Origin: Ilex aquifolium
Taxonomy: Eukaryota > Streptophyta > Magnoliopsida > Aquifoliales > Aquifoliaceae
Length of the DNA: 64,000 nt
Assembly (NCBI GenBank): GCA_951799425.1
Contig: OX637397.1
Coordinates: 1,054,001-1,118,000 of the forward strand
Reading direction: 5' to 3'
Part shown: positions 52,901 through 64,000 of the stretch, in pieces
Numbering within the stretch: position 1 is the stretch's first letter
Layout of the letters: each line of letters opens with the position of its first letter
The notes under the pieces: model-generated
Told to the model about the DNA's origin: nothing
Database searches by the model: none
What the model saw: the letters and a program-made list of their open reading frames with translations, nothing else
Program-made: the position numbers and the translations under genes

Positions 52901-55900
52901 GTGAATATAACCTTTTCTTTGTGTATTGTATCTTACATGAAGGGGGTGTGGTGAATTGGGAGATCACTGTTAAATATGAGGTGATGTTGCTAAGGATTGA
53001 GGGTGTTTCCAAGCTCCCTTAGAATTCTATTTGGCATCCTGAAGTATGCTCTAAAATCGCACTTTATGCATGGACAACAACCAAGGAGACTAGTATAAGT
53101 ATAACTATTGATAATTGGGCGAGCAGGGGAAAACTCTTCCCAACTAGTGTTGTATGTGCATGGGAGTGGATGTTAATTTGAACCATTTATCATGCTACAT
53201 CTCGGTTGCGAGAGGGATTTGGTCCCTTTTATGCTCGTTGGTGGGAATTTGCTGAATAAGTCTTGTGTTCAAGTATGGAGTAGATGGAGGAGGGAAGCTG
53301 TTAGCAAGAGGGTTAGTGTCCATTTGGATGGAACATAATGAGCGTTTTTTCAAAGATGAGAATATGTCGACTTGTAAGCTGAAGCAATCAAGGTTGAGTT
53401 CCCTCGTTTATGGGTTTTTCGGGAGATATTCCAACTCAAATAAATTGCATATACTTACTTGTTGCTAAGGGGTGCCTTGTTGGCATTTCTTTTACCTATT
53501 ATTTAACATGCAAATATAAACACAAACATATGTTTTCCAGCTCACGGAAATAACATCTCTGCATGTGGGAGGTAACGATGTGTATGTCTAACCCTCCCTA
53601 AACCTTCACAGTAGCAGAAGTCTTATGCGCTGAGCCGTTTTTTATATTTTGGCAATTATTTTTTATTAACCTTTGAACTATAATATAACAAAATGGAGCT
53701 GCATTTAGTTGATATCAGTATCCTACACCATTCTTTTGTCAGGTTTTTGTTTTTACAAGTCAAGTCAACTGAATGCACCTTGTTAAAGCTTTGTTACAAT
53801 TCTTTGGAGCAAAATATCTAAATCCAATTCTGTAATTGTGCACCAAAAGCTATTACATCTTTTTATCATTCCATGCAAAATTAATTAGTTCTACATTTGC
53901 TCCTTGAATCCTTGCTTTGAATACATTTGTTATGGTTAAAATCATGGGTTCTCTTTCTTGCAAGTCTACACAAACTTGTATCTCAATCCTTTGCATCTGA
54001 TTTAGAATAAAGATCCTCATATGCTTTCTCCTTAGTCTTGTTTATCTCTGTTTAACTTTCTTGGTTTGCAAGCTTATATGGTTCAACACTTTCTTTGTTT
54101 TTAGTTTTTTGTTTTATAGCACTTTCCTTTTGTTTATATTATAGTTTGGACCTTATTATTGCACCACCAAGTTTATTTTCTAATGGGCCATTACATTTCA
54201 ATTCTCAAAGAACCTCTATTGATGTTGGTTTAACGTATTCAACTATTTTATTCACATTCATTAGTTTAATCTTCTAAGTTTCATGTTGGTTTTTTGCATC
54301 TTATTCTTAAATAAAATTATTTTTCTTCTTTTAAGTTCCACTCCCTAGTTTTTGGATTTTGAATATGTACATGCAATATTGTTATCCTATGTTACATGGT
54401 CAAGTTCTCTTCAAGAATAACATCAAAATCTTACACAATAAATGATCTACTTTTGTTGTTTGGATAAAATTTATTCTTATTTTAATTCATTTTTAAAGGT
54501 TATTAAATATTCCTCTCTATTGTGTGCAATAGCTTTATATTTCTATATTTTCAAGTATAAAAAAGTTTATACTTGTATTTTCTGTATTTTCATTGCTTTT
54601 TTTTACCGGCTTTGTTTCTTTTAAGTATGGTATATTGACTTTTCTCCTAATCATAGTTTCAATTATTTTCATTTATTTTGTGTTAGTGTTTCTATATTCT
54701 AAGTTGCTAACATAAGTTTAATATTTTGGACTAGATTTTTTTATCTGCATTTGTCCGAACAACCAAAATGCGCACCACTTACTCATTTGTTGGAACATCT
54801 GGATGCAGGAATAGGTGCAGTCACTGCTTAAGAGAAATGTACTACTATTTACACATTTTCAGAATTTATGTTTATGGAGGTTTAACTAGTTTTGTGATAG
54901 CTGGCAACTACCTTACCTATGGACCCTAAAATGAAACAGGTGCTGCTAGTTTTTTGTCTCAATTTTTCGCATCACATAGCCACCATTTTTGCCTAGAGTA
55001 ATATATATTATGAGCTAAAAGGCTTTCCAAGCCTACACAGTAATCTACATACAACGTAATAATTCAGAAGATCCAATTTATGTGTACATTTTACTTTGGA
55101 TTTTTTGTCACTTAATTGTGTGTGTTTTTTTACAGTTTTTTTTTTTTGGGGGGGGGGGGGGGGTAGTATGTATTATCCACTACTTCTATACTAAGGTCGA
55201 CTTACCTATTTTTTGTATTTTGCTTTTGTTCTAATTTTTCTCCAGATCGGTATGACCGGATCCCTAGTAATATTGAATCAAAGCTTATGCCTTTTCAGCG
55301 TGATGGTGTTAGGTATGTATGAGTATTTTTTCAATAATGTGATGTCTTTGTTGTTAGGCAATTGTGAGGTGCTGCATTGATTATCATGCTTTTCCATGAC
55401 TTCAATTGAATTATTGACAATCTTGTTCTTTTCAGATTTATTTTGCAGCATGGAAGTCGTGTCCTTCTGGCTGATGAAATGGGACTGGGAAAGACTCTTC
55501 AGGTAATGGACTCATACCAACGGGTCTTTGATCCAATGGTACTCCTTAGTTTGTGAAGGTTTTGCCTGGAGTTCAAGTCTCCCTCCTCCCTCCCACTAAA
55601 CCCCCCCCCCCCCCCCCCCCCCACCCAAAAAAAAAAAAAAAAAAGGTATCGTCTGGATGCTGTGACATAATCACTTTGATGAGCTTTCTCTCTGAAGATG
55701 GACAGAGGACTACATTGTTATATTCTATGTTCAAATTGATTTGTGTGTGAATTCTGATTTGCTTGCGGTTCAGCCCGAGCTTTATTTGTTCAAGACCTTG
55801 ATGAACTTTTATATGTTATAGGGCATTGTTTGGTTATTAGCAGTCAGGATGTCTTTGCTTTGCTGCATGAAAATGTTTAGTTCTCAACTGATGCAGCAAT

Positions 55901-58900
55901 TACATTGCTATGAATTAAACATGATCTTTTGATGTATCACCGCAAAGACAGACTATATGCTTTGGAAGAAGTTCCTGCAATACAATGTTATTTTAAGCCC
56001 AAAGAAGTCAATTTTCTTAACCACACAGGTATATAGGATCACAAGTTAGTAGAAAACTGACTATATTGCTAATGCCTTTTCAGTGGGTTAGACTCAGAAA
56101 AACTGACCCTGAGCTCTCAGAGGACTGTTAAGTGTTAATGACTCATACTAGAACAGTAGTGATGCACAAAATAAAGCATTGGATTTTCCAAAATTCGCTA
56201 CATCTTCACTGAACTAATTACTTCATCCCTGGGGCTGCATTGGTCACCCTTTGTGGTGAAAAAATCATGCTTGAATTTTTGAACTTGGGCATTTGGACTT
56301 GGCCACCACTCCCATTTTAGACTCCTTGTTTATATGTGAATTTTTACTACAGAAAGGAGCCAACTTCAGTTTGTTTAGCTAGTTTTCTTTGACAACTTCA
56401 CTTCATATTGATACCCTTTGCTCTATTGTAATTTCTTCTAAAGTGCCAACTCCATGATTATTTTTTTGATACTTCAGAAACATTTTGATTAAAAGGATCG
56501 TAGCAACTTAAAGACAACTTCTCTTTTGACAGTACTCCTGTAGTTGTCATTTCAAAATCCAGTTCCACTTTCTTGTTCATAAATCCTTGTGTTAGCGTTA
56601 ATTGCAAGCTCAAGTGAGTCAGTGTTCACCTTGTTGTCAAAGACTGCAGATGAATGAACACAAGATACCATCTTCCTTATGCTCATAAAGGATTTGTGAA
56701 TCATCTCCATCATTTTTTGGTTCAAGAAAAGAATTAGTATCTGAGAATACGTCTAGATTATTTCCTAACTTTGCATATCTTCCTTCATTTATGAGGTATT
56801 CATTGCTACCCAGATTGTTGTTGCAATCTTGATATAGGTTGAACGAAACATTTTATACTTTATCCTAATTACATGATGCATGAGCTTAAATTTCTTTTTG
56901 TGTCTGCAGGCTATAGCTGTAACCTCTTGCATTCGTGAATCATGGCCTGTTCTGGTTCTTACCCCGTCTTCCTTACGGCTGCACTGGGCTTCTGTAAGTT
57001 GGGTTAACATGTTTTTGTGTGATAACATGAAAGTAGTCCCAGTATTCATTTGATTTTCATGTGTTACTTCAGATGATTCAGCAATGGCTGGATATACCGT
57101 CATCAGATATACTTGTACGTTTTTTATTTATGTTTCTAAGTATACTAATGTCTATTTTTTTCTTTTTTGTTTGCTGTTGTTGCTAGTATAAGAATTGCTT
57201 TCGGCCTTTATTTGCCCTTCCCCCCTGGGTGTTGTACTTTTGAAGTTGTATGGTTATGGTTATGGCTATGGTTATGTTTCATTGGGTACCGCAAATCATA
57301 CTATAGAGTTTTGATGTGTTAGTAGCTTAATGGCATGCTTGTTTGGAAGGAAATTTAATTATGAGTTGTTCAATCTTGAAGATTGCTCGAAATTGTGTCT
57401 TGCCAAGGTTTGATAAGCTTTGATAATGGGTAGGAAAGTCGTCAAAATTTGTATTGTTTTTTAAAAATAATGTATCACGTATCGTACGATCAATTTAATT
57501 TATACACATACCTAAACATATGTAAATGTATGGTGTTCGCAGTAATAGAAGTACCATTTCAACTCACTTATCATTTTGTGTGATGCGGGTTTTTGATAGA
57601 GATCGAAAAAGATACAATCGTTTGTCAGAGATCAAAATATAGCTAGGGTTTTGTCTGTTTGAAAGAGAAGAACAATAATGAGATGCAGGAGAAATAAAAG
57701 AGAGTCGCACAAGAAGAAGATGATCAAGAGCTTTGTGTGTTTGAGATCAAACCAAAAAATGAAAAAATAACATAGGGGAAACGACATTGTTTCATTGCTT
57801 AGGGTAAAAAAAAAAAGAAGTTGCACTGTATAGAGTAAAAAATACAAAAGAATGATATTGCACGTATCATTTGTTCATTCTATCAAAATGTATCATAAGA
57901 TCTGGGGAAAAAATGATACAACGCATAGATAGGTACTGTATCTAGATGTACGTAAGAAATGTATTGCATACTGCCAGAGTTGCTCAACTACTTTTGGTCG
58001 ACTGCATAAATCTTGGCTTGTCATTTCCCTTTGTTGGGATTGACATTTTAGAGTTGTATACAACCTAGAGGCTAGAGTTGCTCAGATGCTATCTAGTAGA
58101 CTGATATACCATCCTGGCAAAAGCATTTGTTTGGGATTCTCCATTGGAACTATTTTTCCCTGCTGTATCATTTTGCGCCTGAATTGTCTGAGCTACAGAT
58201 GGGAATTATTGTCTGAGCTACAGATGGGAATTATAGTGATATGATTGTTTACCTTGCCTCTCATGTGAAATGGATTGTGTTTAGTATATTTTTTGGGATA
58301 AAGTAGATCTCATTTGTCATTTTGTGAGGGTCATCTGATCAATATTCATGAATCACGCAGCATGCTTGCTGGGATAAAAAAGTGACTTTGGTTCTTGCCT
58401 TTGGACCAATACTTCTCGAGTGTAAACTTAATGGACTTCAGCAAGCAGGTGCCTTTGAAATAAATACAGGAATACTTATAATGATCATTTTTTTTTTCCT
58501 GATGGAATTAGGTGGTTTTATCTCAATGGGGAGGATCAAACAGGGGTGGATTCACCATAGTACCCTCAAACACCAAGAGGACTATTCATCTTGATGGCGT
58601 GTTCAACATTATATCCTATGATATTGTCCCCAAGTTACAGGACATAGTAAAGGCATCAGATTTTAAGGTAATTGTTTGAAGCTGCTAACTTTGTGCCTTT
58701 GTGCTATTTTAATGCTGAAAATATTGAGTTTCCTATGTTCTTAATTTGTGCGAGCCTGTCCAAAACATGAGTAAATGGGAAATCATTTCTGATTGTATAT
58801 ATGTTTATACATCAGTGTACTGTGTGTTTTTTCCCCATCATATCCTTTTCTTATATAAATTCCGCTACTGCTCTTTTTCCTTCGCAATACTGTTGTTTGT

Positions 58901-61900
58901 TGAAATCTCTTACAATGTCTTGTTTTCCCCAAAAAAAGAATGGATGTTGTCAGACCACAATTGCTTTTCTACCAAAAATTTTAAGACAAAATAGATTGTT
59001 GGCTGAAAGGAGTTGAATAGATTTGTTTTCTATCCTGTTCTTTCTTCAGCAGAATAGACCAGTGGGTTGTTAACTTTGTAATATGCATTAATGGGGGACT
59101 TATTTCAAATTTCTAACATAATCTACTGATGTCACTTCTTATTGCATTGTAGCACCAAATGGGTTTAGAAATATGGGTGTGCTTATATCGGCTATTGCGC
59201 TGCCTATAGTTTTCTCTGTGGATTATCATTATCTTCTGTATCAAGCATGTGTTTATTTGTATTCTACAGCTATTTTCTTTGCTTCAAGAATATGAAAATG
59301 TCATGTCTGTCATCTCTATCGAGTGATCTGTGGGTTCTTATGTCCCTTTTCTGGAAAAAAAGGATGTGTGTTTTTTGGACTGGTCACCAGATAACTTTAT
59401 CTAGCAGAGTGCAGAAATGTGAAAACTGTGCTCGCTACACCCCATTTACCAAAAGGGAAATTACATGGTTTTCTTACCTGCTCTAGTTGGTGAAGTTTTT
59501 TGGTTGGTGCTTGCCATCTTTTGCTTTTTCAATGTCCTATATGAAAATGATTCATGTTGTAAGAGCTCTCTTACTTCTGATGCTTTCAGAAATGCTACCA
59601 AGTATAGAATGAGAAATAAAGTTGATTCAGTTCAATTTATGAACATATATGCAGTATACACTTGCACCAAAATGTGTTTTCATGTGGGTATAATATTGAA
59701 TTCTTATGAAGCTACTGTGATTACCTTTTTTGAAGTCACTTGTGTTTCTATCAATGATGATATGTTTATTTAGGTTGTGATTGCAGATGAATCACACTTC
59801 TTGAAGAATGGTCAAGCAAAACGGACAAGTGCTACCCTTCCCATATTACAGGTTCCTCTCTCTCTCTCTCACAGAAACACATCCCATTTTCCTTGTTCCT
59901 TGACTTATAATGTTAACAAATGTAGAAAGCTCAATATGCAATCTTGCTTAGTGGAACTCCTGCTTTATCACGGCCAATTGAGCTGTTCAAACAGGTACTT
60001 GTAAATGAAACTTTAGACTTCAATGCATTAGTGTTGTTTAGGAGAATTTTGAATTTTATTGTAGTAACTGTATAAGACAATTGTGCATGCTTGACAGCTG
60101 GAATCTTTGTATCCTGATGTATATAGGAATGTCCACGAATATGGTAACCGATATTGCAAGGGCGTAAGTTGAAACATACATTCCCGTAAAGACCTTTCTA
60201 TTAATAACCTTTGTGGCAATTGTAAACGAAACTTGAATAGGTTTGGTAAGTTAATGATAATTTTACAGGGAATATTTGGAATGTATCAAGGTGCAAGTAA
60301 TCATGAGGAGCTGCACAATTTGATGAAAGCAACAGTGATGATTCGCAGACTCAAAAAGGATGTTCTTTCAGAACTCCCTGTGAAGCGGAGGCAACAGGTA
60401 TGAAGTCTAGCATTATGTTGCTTTATGTTTGTGCACTATTGCTGGCCTTCACTAAGTGAAAATTACTTAATGAATGGCTTATAGTGGCCATGTTGTTGAT
60501 CCAAAAGTAATGATTAGAACTTTTGATTCATAATTCATATGTGAAATGTTGTTCGTAAGTTTTGGTAACATCAATTCTTGGATTTAATCAGCAGCGAGCG
60601 GCTTTATTGGCAATTTTCAACATCTCTTTGTTTCCTTAGTTTTAATATGTTACAGAAATAGAGGTTATTTTTTCTCTCTTTCTCATTTACTAGTTTGGGT
60701 ATTTGTTCACAGGTGTTCCTGGATTTGGGAGAAAAGGAGATGAGACAAATCAATGCTTTATTTCATGAGGTGATCTAAGTAGCCAGGTGTTATTTGTTGT
60801 TTGTACGTCCATGGAAAAGTTTTTTTTATGGATTTCTTGGATATTTAATTTAAGTAGAGTACTGGGAGTTGCATCTTTTAGATTGGAGTAGGATTCTAAC
60901 AATTGTTATATACCAAATGGATGTTAACACTGTCTTGCGTATGTTCCAACTGGTATCCATGTTAGTTGGGTGGTTGTTGTAGAATGATGAAATCCTTTCT
61001 TTCAAGACTACTAGGTATGACCATCTCTTGTTACCGTAGTTTTCTATTCCTTCCAAGATGGCATATACGCTGTGAAACAGGCTTCTTTTCATCAGTCTAC
61101 AACATATATCCATGCTAGGTGGTTGCTGTGGCTAATTCTTAACCTTTTGTTTCCCCTAGTGAATGCAAATTTACCATTTCTGTCCCTCTTAAATTTATTT
61201 TTAACTTATTCTCTTTCTATGGTCAAAGTCTGCATGGTATTCAAACTATTTATTTGCTTTTCTAAAAATCTATGGTAACTGCAGTTTGTCTTTTGAGAGA
61301 AAAAAGAAGGAAAATAATTTGATAATGTGTTGCCTTATTCTGTAGTTGAAGTTGGTAAAGGGCAAAATTAAAGCAAGCCAATCCAAAGAGGAAGCTGATG
61401 CACTGAAGTTTACTGAGAAGCAGCTCATTAATAAGGTATGCATTTAAGTTCCAGAGAGTTCTTCATTACTTATGTCCGTCTTCTCTCTGATGGTGAAGGT
61501 GTTTCATGACCTAGATATCTCCGCACGATATCCGGTATTGTAGGACTATCAATTGTTGTTGAAACTGGTATATATTTATATCCTCTTCTGCACAATTTGG
61601 GAATTAGAGCTTCAAAGTGTTGTATCACTTGCTAGATTCATTAGTAAAATTGCATGGAGCTAGGGAGACCTTGAACAGCAATCCAACCCCCCAAGAATTA
61701 CACTTTACTTCTAACTGAATTACTCTCGTGGCGCCATTGTTGCAGTTTCACCTTAACGCACTCATCAATGTAAACAACTTCATTCTTGCAAACATCTTCG
61801 GCCTGCATTCTATCTTTACAAAAAAATATGGCTTTATCAGTTTGAAAGGCTTGTAGTTTCACCTCCATTTCCAAAAACATAGACAAACCTTCTTGAATAT

Positions 61901-63144
61901 CCTTCCAAGAATGAAACAAACTCTCTCTAATACAAACCACCGAACATCTCCACCTCTCTTCTCTCTGAATATAGCTTCATCTCCTTTAATTATATCATTT
62001 TTCAGAATAATCTCATCATCTTTTACACCAAACCTTCCTACCTTATCCACCCATCCCCTGTTCTTCTATTCCAGTAACATAGCAGACTTTTCACCTTCAG
62101 TAGCTTTACCCATCATTCTACCAAAAGCTTTCCATCCATTCCCTTCAACACCTTTGGGAATAAGTATCCCAGTTCTCCTACCATTGTTCACCAGTTTAGA
62201 AATTCTTAAAAACTCGCCAAACCTGCTATTCTCCATTTCTATCCATACACATAATCCCTCATACCGATACTTTCTGAAAAAAACCTCATTCTTCTTCCAA
62301 GTTATAGCACAATCTACAGAATTCTTTAACCACTCCAGACATCCTCTACTCAACAAGCAATAAAATGACCCAAAACGATTCCATGCAGTTGTATGAAAAG
62401 ACCCATCGTGCACCCCATCTTTCTCAATTGTGAATCTCTTATGCTCTATCTTAATCTCCATAGAACATGAGTTTCATTCATGGACGGGGGAACATATGAA
62501 ACCACTTCTCAAATTGACTTCTTCTCGTGCAGTTGTTCAATAGACACTATTCAGAAATACCATCACAGCATGATCCGATTATGATCTAACTATTAACCTT
62601 GGCACATATTACTACTTCATAGCTTTGGTTTTGCCACTTTTTGTATTTTGGTTGAAGCTTGATTAAGCGTTTCTTTTATAATTTCTTTCTTGTGTTTTCC
62701 CTTTTGAGGACTCCTTCTCATCCTGTATACCTTTACACTTTCTCACTTAATAATATTCACTCGTATTTTATGTACAAAAATTCTTATATGTAACAAAATA
62801 CACCTTGGCTTCCTTAATTTTGCCACGAATGTGAGATATTGATTTCGGGCCTCTGCACAAAAACTTTGTCACTAACGCTGCTTGCCGTAAGTTCCTCGGT
62901 CAGTTCTAGTCTACTGCAACTTCTGAGCATGTAATTTCCGAATAAAAATGGAACAGGTGGATAGATTCATGTGACCATATTTTATTACAAGTATTTTTCA
63001 TTTTGTAATGTATGTTCTCTTAATCAATTCAGCTTGAAGTCTTACCCCCTGTCTCTCTATGCCATATTGGGACTCCAGATTTATACTGATTCTGCGGAAG
63101 CCAAAATTCCAGCTGTACTGGACTACCTGGGAACTGTTGTTGAG
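49918..63144 (+). CDS. CHR18: SMARCAL1-type SNF2 annealing helicase (5' part)
   Basis: Eighteen in-frame exons give 524 residues before the window ends: 49918-50169, 50538-50598, 50717-50805, 50895-50950, 51096-51171, 51392-51458, 55246-55312, 55436-55502, 56910-56993, 57073-57114, 58512-58667, 59774-59851, 59926-59994, 60098-60163, 60269-60397, 60713-60769, 61346-61435 and 63079-63144. A HARP-like domain (VKIFLHASGNIAAKFSYD ... WNAKERLWMFPF) precedes the SNF2 ATPase: Walker A LADEMGLGKTLQ, DESH box VVIADESHFLKN and motif III LLSGTPALSRP. The C-terminal helicase lobe is outside. Animal SMARCAL1 rewinds RPA-coated DNA at stalled forks; Arabidopsis CHR18 is the plant counterpart. The Ser/Thr-rich N-terminus opens MEFDDWELSAEELDSLE, an amphipathic, possibly partner-binding helix. 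The start follows a GA tract. Introns 6, 8, 10 and 17 exceed 1 kb. Confidence 0.94.
50955..50970. repeat. CHR18: 16-base poly-C run just after an exon
   Basis: The run starts five bases into intron 4 (donor GTCACC), and a second short C run follows. Confidence 0.9.
52990..53465 (+). pseudogene. LINE reverse-transcriptase C-terminal remnant
   Basis: Readable pieces across broken frames match the end of plant LINE ORF2: the AWTTTKETSIS and TIDNWASRGKLFP segments, then VCAWEWM near where the zinc-binding motif should be, and IWMEHNERFFKDE at the C-terminus. The order and spacing are right for the zf-RVT end. It is in sense orientation in intron 6. Confidence 0.65.
55148..55163. repeat. CHR18: 16-base poly-G run near a splice acceptor
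   Basis: T run followed by G run, about 80 bp upstream of the exon 7 acceptor. Confidence 0.9.
55503..56909. other. Intron 8 of the SMARCAL1-like gene
   Basis: 1.4 kb. It has a 22-base C run (55601-55622) followed by an A run (about 55627-55645). No gene or transposon was recognised in the rest. Confidence 0.5.
57115..58511. other. Intron 10 of the SMARCAL1-like gene
   Basis: 1.4 kb of AT-rich sequence with no gene. A 25-bp unit (TTGTCTGAGCTACAGATGGG...) is duplicated in tandem at about 58188-58236. Confidence 0.5.
61436..63078. other. Intron 17 of the SMARCAL1-like gene
   Basis: 1.6 kb. About half of it is a LINE ORF1-like fragment on the minus strand (61680-62465). The acceptor GACTCCAG at 63071-63078 is followed by exon 18. 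Confidence 0.6.
61680..62465 (-). pseudogene. LINE ORF1-like fragment, frame broken
   Basis: From ATG 62461 the frame runs 131 codons: MEIKIEHKRFTIEKDG, then WLKNSVDCAITWKKNE, FFRKYRYEGLCVWIEM, and RTGILIPKGVEGNGWKAFG. This order of motifs, ending in an I/V-P-x-G-x-x-G-x-G-W box, is shared by many plant proteins linked to LINE ORF1 or DUF4283-type transposon proteins. A stop at 62066-62068 is followed in the same frame by more codons (VGRFGVKDDEIILK), and a frameshift near 61940 breaks the rest. It is antisense to the host gene. Confidence 0.55.
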
Positions 63145-64000
63145 GTATGTTTCCACTTAATGCAGTCTACCTCTGGTAATGCTCAAGTTCAAATGAAATG
63201 TATTCATGGAGGAGCCCCTGCACTGGTCGGGTTGTTCTTCTCTCCATTTTTTAATCAAAAAAAAATATTCCATAGCTAGGGTTGGTTCCATTAAACACAA
63301 TGACAGGTTACTTGGGAGTATAAGATATCTCTCTTTGAGAAGACAATTATTGGCTGTGTTTCCTTGATGTACACCCTGCGCCCAAATGAATTGTAGATTC
63401 AGAAAGGTTAATGTCAAGAACGCATAAACGGCAGTTTATGCGGTAATACCCAGTAGTGGACCTACATTCAGTACGAGAATGAACATACCCTGGATCATCT
63501 GATTTAAAGAACATAGATATGCAAAAGCTACAAATATACCAAATGTAAAACACATCATCACTCTGATATCCTTGAGTGTTAGCTCTTAAACATGGACCAC
63601 CCCACACTTCCCCATAGCATGCTCTTTAAATGTGAGGGGAAACATCTTCTCAACTGTTGGTTCAATAAATATTCTATCCTTATGAACCAGATATTAACTA
63701 GGTATCAAATTCGTTGTCTTAACCAAAAGAGAAAAAAAAAAAAAAAGTTGTTTTACACGTTAATGAATCCTCGGAGAAAAAAACCAAAAAACTGGGAATT
63801 TGACCCAAAATTTTTGACGATGTCTATTTCCACATAAGTTGAACCATTGGAGAATGATAATCATTATCACTGTCAGTTGTTTACCTTTTTTTACAACATT
63901 GTGAGCGCTTATGATCAGCAAATATGAATCTTGAGGACCATTGGACTTTCTTTGTTAGATTTCTCGACATTTATGCTAACCAGAAAATATGTTACCTCAT
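63145..64000. other. Start of intron 18 of the SMARCAL1-like gene
   Basis: No further exon of the C-terminal helicase lobe is visible before the window ends. The stretch is AT-rich, without a recognised repeat. Confidence 0.5.

Larger units (their letters stand above)
51459..55245. other. Intron 6 of the SMARCAL1-like gene
   Basis: 3.8 kb with no gene. It contains a LINE remnant (about 52990-53465) and a 16-base G run (55148-55163) near the acceptor. The stretch 52310-52530 is built of TTTTGAAGTGTTTTAAAATG-like motifs, apparently a degenerate repeat. The rest is AT-rich. Confidence 0.5.

Overview
This window is nuclear DNA of a flowering plant, most likely a eudicot. It shows AT-rich introns with GT-AG borders, plant-type retrotransposons and MITEs, and proteins whose closest recognisable relatives are Arabidopsis families. 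No organelle, bacterial or RNA genes were recognised. The species cannot be named from the sequence.

Layout. 1-7040: a decayed Ty3/gypsy element of the Tat type on the minus strand. It has integrase, a double RNase H region, RT, protease, gag, a PBS and one 579-bp LTR; the other LTR lies off the left edge. A plus-strand coiled-coil reading frame and an array of small palindromes sit downstream of integrase. 9044-11999 (+): an NPF (NRT1/PTR) transporter. 15212-28060 (+): BSH/SNF5, a SWI/SNF core subunit, 241 aa spread over 10 exons and 12.8 kb, with LINE debris in its large introns. 28430-30865: a nest of transposons (a TTA-flanked inverted-repeat element holding a solo LTR and a hAT-type MITE). 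31194-32818 (+): DHNAT-type peroxisomal thioesterase. 33905-37063 (-): a small membrane protein of unknown function. 37888-41706 (+): guanosine deaminase (GSDA). 42253-46194 (-): a typical plant aspartic proteinase with a saposin-like insert. 46746-49917: spacer with a GGN repeat array. 49918 to beyond the right edge (+): a SMARCAL1-type annealing helicase (Arabidopsis CHR18); 18 exons are visible and the C-terminal helicase lobe lies outside.

The genes do not form a pathway. BSH and the SMARCAL1-like gene are both SNF2-related chromatin or DNA-remodelling factors. From memory, the DHNAT and SMARCAL1-like genes are direct neighbours in Arabidopsis (At1g48320 and At1g48310), so this looks like an old syntenic block in which the small membrane-protein, GSDA and proteinase genes lie between them. 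For spliced genes the feature span covers the CDS from start to stop codon, and exon coordinates read by eye are in the evidence. Reading frame is kept across every junction listed.

The main unusual signals are transposon structures with clear ends and target duplications, an inverted LTR pair inside the proteinase gene, the palindrome array of the Tat element, and repeated long poly-C/G and CT tracts, several of them next to splice sites. I found no convincing evidence for a wholly new system.
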